Below the pieces are notes generated by a model. It was not told the origin of the DNA. It made no database searches and was given only the letters and a program-made list of their open reading frames with translations. From assembly GCF_000956405.1 (NCBI RefSeq), contig NZ_JYIV01000016.1, positions 35,827 through 99,826 of the forward strand: a stretch of DNA of 64,000 bases, given 5' to 3'. The position numbers and the translations under genes were made by a program. The stretch comes from Microbacterium oxydans. Lineage in GTDB: Bacteria; Actinomycetota; Actinomycetes; Actinomycetales; Microbacteriaceae. Of the stretch, positions 60,632 through 64,000 are shown piece by piece (within the stretch, counting starts at the first letter, position 1; every line of letters starts with the position of its first letter).

Positions 60632-63600
60632 TTGTCGAAACTCGCCATCCTGAGCCTCAAGAACCGCGCGCTCATCGCCCTCATCACCATCGTCGCGGCG
60701 GTGTTCGGAGGGCTCGCACTCACGAACCTCAAGCAGGAGCTCATCCCCTCGCTGGAGCTGCCGGCGCTCGTGGTCATGACGACCTACCCCGGTGCATCGC
60801 CCGAGGTCGTCGAGAACGACGTGTCCACCCCGGTGGAAGCGGCCATCCAGGGCGTGCCCGGTCTGGAGTCGACGACGGCGACGAGCACGACCAATGCGTC
60901 GATCGTGCAGGCGATGTTCTCCTACGGCACGAACCTCGCCACGGCCGAGCAGAAGATCCAGCAGGCGATCAACCGCATCTCCTCGCAGCTTCCGGAGGAT
61001 GTGACCCCGCAGGTGCTGTCGGTCTCGATCGACGACTTCCCCGTGATCCAGGTGGCCGTCACCGGATTCGAGGATGCGGACAACGCGCAGGCCCAGCTCG
61101 AATCCGTCGCGATCCCCGAGCTCGAAGACGTCGACGGCGTCAACGCAGCCGAGATCGTGGGCGGGGTCGGCCAGCGCATCAGCATCACGCCCGACGTGGC
61201 GAAGCTCGCTGCTGCCGGCCAGAGCACCTCGGCGATCAACGACGCACTCGACCAGAACGGCACGCTGTTCCCCGGTGGCGACATCACCGAGAACGGGCAG
61301 ACCCTGACGGTGCAGACGGGCGCGAAGATCACCTCGGTCGAGGAGATCGCGGCGCTTCCGCTGGTCGGTTCCGACGTCACCATCGGCGATGTCGCGACGG
61401 TCGTGCAGGAGTCCGACCCCGTCACCTCCATCTCGCGTGTCGACGGCAAGGATGCGCTGTCGATCTCCATCACCAAGCTCCCGGCGGCGAACACCGTCGA
61501 GGTGTCCAACGGCGTGATCGCCGCACTCGACACGATCGGCGATGCCTTCCCCGACGCCCAGTTCACGGTGATCTTCGACCAGGCGCCGTTCATCGTGCAG
61601 TCGATCGAGACGCTCGCCACCGAGGGAATGCTCGGCCTGGTGTTCGCGGTGCTCGTGATCCTCGTGTTCCTGATGTCGGTGCGCTCCACCCTCGTCACCG
61701 CGATCTCCATCCCCACCAGCGTGCTCATCACGTTCATCGGTCTGCAGGCGTTCGGCTACTCGCTCAACGTGCTCACGCTCGGTGCGCTCACGATCGCGAT
61801 CGGTCGAGTGGTCGACGACTCCATCGTCGTGATCGAGAACATCAAACGTCACTACGTGGGCGATGCCGACAAGGGTGATGCGATCCGCCTCGCCGTGCGC
61901 GAGGTCGCCATGGCGATCACGGCGTCGACCATCACGACCGTGGCGGTGTTCCTGCCGATCGTCTTCGTCGGCGACATGGTCGGCGAGCTGTTCCGGCCGT
62001 TCGCGATGACCGTGACGATCGCGATGGTCGCCTCGCTCCTGGTCGCACTGACGATCGTGCCGGTGCTCGCGTACTGGTTCCTCAAGCCCGGCAAGCCGTT
62101 GCTCGACGAGCACGGCGATGCGATCGACCCCGAGCACCCGGATGCCCCGCCGACCCGGCTGCAGCGGCAGTACCGTCCGATCCTGGACTGGACGCTCAAG
62201 CACTCCGGCCTCACGGTGATCCTCGCAGTCGTCGTGCTCGGCGCGACGCTCGCGGCAGCACCGCTGATGAAGGTGAACTTCCTCGGCGACTCCGGTCAGA
62301 ACACCATGACGATCACGCAGGACCTCGGCCCGACGGCGAGCCTGCAGGCCAAGTCAGATGCGGCAGTGGCGGTCGAAGACGCCCTGCTCGACATCGACGG
62401 CATCGAGCACGTACAGGCCTCGATCGGCACCAGCGGCTCCGCCCTCAGCGATGCATTCTCGGGCGGTGCGGGCGTCACGTACTCGGTGCTCACCGACTCG
62501 AACGCCGACCAGGAGAAGCTCCGCGCCGATGTGCAGGACGCGATCGATGGCCTGGGCGACGACGTCGGCGATGTGGCGGTCTCGGCCTCTGCCGGCTTCG
62601 GATCGAGCGACATCGAGATCACGGTCAGCGCATCGAACTCGGACGACCTCCAGACGGCCACCACCGCGCTGGTCGAGGAACTCGACGGCAAGGACGGCGT
62701 CGGACAGGTGAGCGACAACCTCGCCGCGTCGCTGCCGTACATCGCCGTCGTGGTCGACCGGGAAGCCGCCGCGCAACGTGGACTCTCCGAGGTCGCGGTC
62801 GGTGCCATCGTCTCGGGCACCATGCGCCCGCAGCAGGCCGGATCCGTCGAGATCGACGACACCGCGCTGACGGTCTACATCGTGACTCCGAACCCGCCGA
62901 CCACGGTCGACGCGCTCAAGCAGCTGACCATCCCGACGCCGACCGGCATCGTCCAGCTGCAGGACATCGCGACCGTCGAGCAGCAGAACGGACCCACCTC
63001 GATCACCACCGAGCAGGGCCGTCGTACTGCGACCATCACCGTGCCGCCGGCGTCCGACAACCTCGCCACGGCCACGCAGTCGGTGAACACCGCGCTCGCG
63101 GCGGTCGACCTGCCCGACGGTGCATCCGCCGAGGTGGGCGGTGTCGCGTCCCAGCAGGCCGACTCGTTCTCGCAGCTGGGACTCGCGATGCTCGCGGCCA
63201 TCCTGATCGTCTACGTGGTCATGGTCGCGACGTTCAAGTCGCTGCGCCAGCCGCTGCTGCTGCTCGTCTCGGTGCCGTTCGCGGCGACCGGTGCGATCCT
63301 GCTGCAGATCATCACGGGTGTGCCGCTCGGCGTCGCATCGCTGATCGGCGTGCTGATGCTCATCGGCATCGTGGTGACGAACGCGATCGTGCTCGTCGAC
63401 CTCGTGAACCAGTACCGGGAGAAGGGGCTGTCGACGATCGAGGCGGTCAAGGCCGGTGGCGAGAAGCGTCTGCGCCCGATCCTCATGACAGCGCTCGCGA
63501 CGATCCTGGCTCTGACTCCGATGGCGCTCGGCATCACCGGCCACGGCGGCTTCATCTCGCAGCCGCTCGCGATCGTCGTGATCGGCGGTCTGATCTCGTC

Positions 63601-63844
63601 GACCGTGCTGACGCTGATCGTGCTGCCGACGCTCTACAACCTCGTCGAGGGTGCCAAGGAGCGGCGTGCTGCCCGCAAGGCAGGTGGTTCCGATGCCGGT
63701 GCGGCGCCCGCTCCGGATGCTCCGGCCGGTCCCGCAGCACCTGCCGCAGCGACGGGCCCCGGTTCCCCGGTGCTGATCGACGCGTCCGGCCTGCCGCACG
63801 CGCCGCAGCTCACCCGCCGCGAGCTGCGGGAGCGCGGGGAGTAG
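60632..63844 (+). CDS. HAE1-type RND exporter (AcrB-like) in a monoderm host
   Basis: A 1070-residue RND protein; TTG start 16 bp after the tetR stop. Two repeats of a large outside loop and six helices follow N-terminal helix LIALITIVAAVFGGLAL. The proton-relay aspartates are in GRVVDDSIVVIENIKRH (near residue 400), as in AcrB, and EVAMAITASTITTVAVFLPI follows. No membrane-fusion protein or outer-membrane partner gene is adjacent, and a Gram-positive cell has no outer membrane, so it resembles SwrC/YerP of Bacillus. It likely exports lipids or surfactants. The C-terminal tail is Ala/Pro-rich and cytoplasmic. Confidence 0.92.
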   Translation: MSKLAILSLKNRALIALITIVAAVFGGLALTNLKQELIPSLELPALVVMTTYPGASPEVVENDVSTPVEAAIQGVPGLESTTATSTTNASIVQAMFSYGTNLATAEQKIQQAINRISSQLPEDVTPQVLSVSIDDFPVIQVAVTGFEDADNAQAQLESVAIPELEDVDGVNAAEIVGGVGQRISITPDVAKLAAAGQSTSAINDALDQNGTLFPGGDITENGQTLTVQTGAKITSVEEIAALPLVGSDVTIGDVATVVQESDPVTSISRVDGKDALSISITKLPAANTVEVSNGVIAALDTIGDAFPDAQFTVIFDQAPFIVQSIETLATEGMLGLVFAVLVILVFLMSVRSTLVTAISIPTSVLITFIGLQAFGYSLNVLTLGALTIAIGRVVDDSIVVIENIKRHYVGDADKGDAIRLAVREVAMAITASTITTVAVFLPIVFVGDMVGELFRPFAMTVTIAMVASLLVALTIVPVLAYWFLKPGKPLLDEHGDAIDPEHPDAPPTRLQRQYRPILDWTLKHSGLTVILAVVVLGATLAAAPLMKVNFLGDSGQNTMTITQDLGPTASLQAKSDAAVAVEDALLDIDGIEHVQASIGTSGSALSDAFSGGAGVTYSVLTDSNADQEKLRADVQDAIDGLGDDVGDVAVSASAGFGSSDIEITVSASNSDDLQTATTALVEELDGKDGVGQVSDNLAASLPYIAVVVDREAAAQRGLSEVAVGAIVSGTMRPQQAGSVEIDDTALTVYIVTPNPPTTVDALKQLTIPTPTGIVQLQDIATVEQQNGPTSITTEQGRRTATITVPPASDNLATATQSVNTALAAVDLPDGASAEVGGVASQQADSFSQLGLAMLAAILIVYVVMVATFKSLRQPLLLLVSVPFAATGAILLQIITGVPLGVASLIGVLMLIGIVVTNAIVLVDLVNQYREKGLSTIEAVKAGGEKRLRPILMTALATILALTPMALGITGHGGFISQPLAIVVIGGLISSTVLTLIVLPTLYNLVEGAKERRAARKAGGSDAGAAPAPDAPAGPAAPAAATGPGSPVLIDASGLPHAPQLTRRELRERGE

Positions 63845-63868
63845 GTCGCGCCTCCTGGCCCGCCCGGC

Positions 63869-63948
63869 CGAAACGGAGACCATGTGTGCCGGCCTCGGCG
63901 AGTCCTCATCCGACTCGCCGGGGCCGCGCCATTCGGTCTCCGTTTTCG
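63869..63948. terminator. Two-part hairpin after the RND gene
   Basis: Outer arms 63869-63880 and 63936-63948 pair with one bulge; an inner stem pairs GGCCTCGGCGAGTC with GACTCGCCGGGGCC. It starts 25 bp past the stop. The remaining 52 bp to the window end show nothing supportable. Confidence 0.6.
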
Positions 63949-64000
63949 CGGAGGAGAAAGGCGTGGGTTGGGCGCGGGGGCTGGGGGCTATGAGGGTGCG

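Noticed and set aside
56665..60777. Very long open frame on the minus strand opposite the sugar operon and RND gene
   Set aside because: High GC leaves few stop codons in the antisense frame. The translation is rich in His, Arg and Gly, has no domain, and opposes well-supported genes on the plus strand.

Overview
The window comes from a high-GC (roughly 70% by eye) Gram-positive actinobacterium, most likely a member of the Microbacteriaceae such as Microbacterium. This is an inference. It rests on the base composition, an HtaA-type heme protein next to hmuTUV with DtxR/IdeR-like boxes, a DUF3073 gene, an LAXTG-type sorting signal, and many genes whose -10 hexamer sits only 6-7 nt before the start codon (leaderless transcripts). 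Genes are tightly packed, many with 4-bp ATGA overlaps, and no gene-free stretch exceeds 300 bp. I see no rRNA, tRNA, CRISPR array, prophage or insertion sequence.

Layout. 1-3.8 kb: end of a pxpC-like gene, a biotin carboxylase/BCCP protein and a uracil/xanthine permease. 3.9-4.6 kb: a VapBC pair. 4.6-8.8 kb: purC, an acetyltransferase, a PadR/drug-efflux pair, and a DUF4160 remnant with DUF2442. 8.9-11.7 kb: an acetyltransferase and an amino-acid ABC transporter whose binding protein and permease are fused. 11.7-16.7 kb: MFS/HxlR pair, purD, Nudix hydrolase, sterol-carrier-like protein and a hypothetical gene. 16.7-23.3 kb: heme uptake (hmuTUV divergent from a large HtaA protein, with an iron box before each). 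23.3-25.7 kb: secreted M23 peptidase with FG-GAP repeats and two hypotheticals. 25.7-29.4 kb: a three-gene coupled operon encoding an adenylation enzyme, a six-helix membrane flavin reductase and a crotonase. 29.6-33.6 kb: purM, purF and an MFS permease. 33.6-46.2 kb: a probable O-glycan locus (LacI regulator, GH35 beta-galactosidase, wall-anchored GH101 endo-alpha-N-acetylgalactosaminidase, sugar ABC transporter) interrupted by a second VapBC pair. 46.3-54.3 kb: MOSC protein, DUF3073, universal stress protein, PadR/DUF4097 operon, TipA-like MerR regulator, nitroreductase, Rieske oxidoreductase and paired fluoride channels. 54.5-59.9 kb: a sugar ABC operon with its own LacI regulator and a Gfo/Idh/MocA dehydrogenase. 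60-63.9 kb: TetR regulator and an HAE1-type RND exporter.

How genes work together. The most unusual unit is the 25.7-29.4 kb operon. Its adenylation and membrane-reductase parts match, as separate proteins, the domains joined in the fungal redox protein TmpL. The best-supported regulon is at 33.6-46.2 kb: a shared 14-bp operator (TGNNANCGCAAACA) lies before the GH35, GH101 and ABC transporter genes, which suggests outside release, import and inside cleavage of a Gal-GalNAc type sugar under one LacI repressor. A second recurring theme is a family of palindromic repeats with the core TTCGAATCGCGCAAA, found after three unrelated genes.
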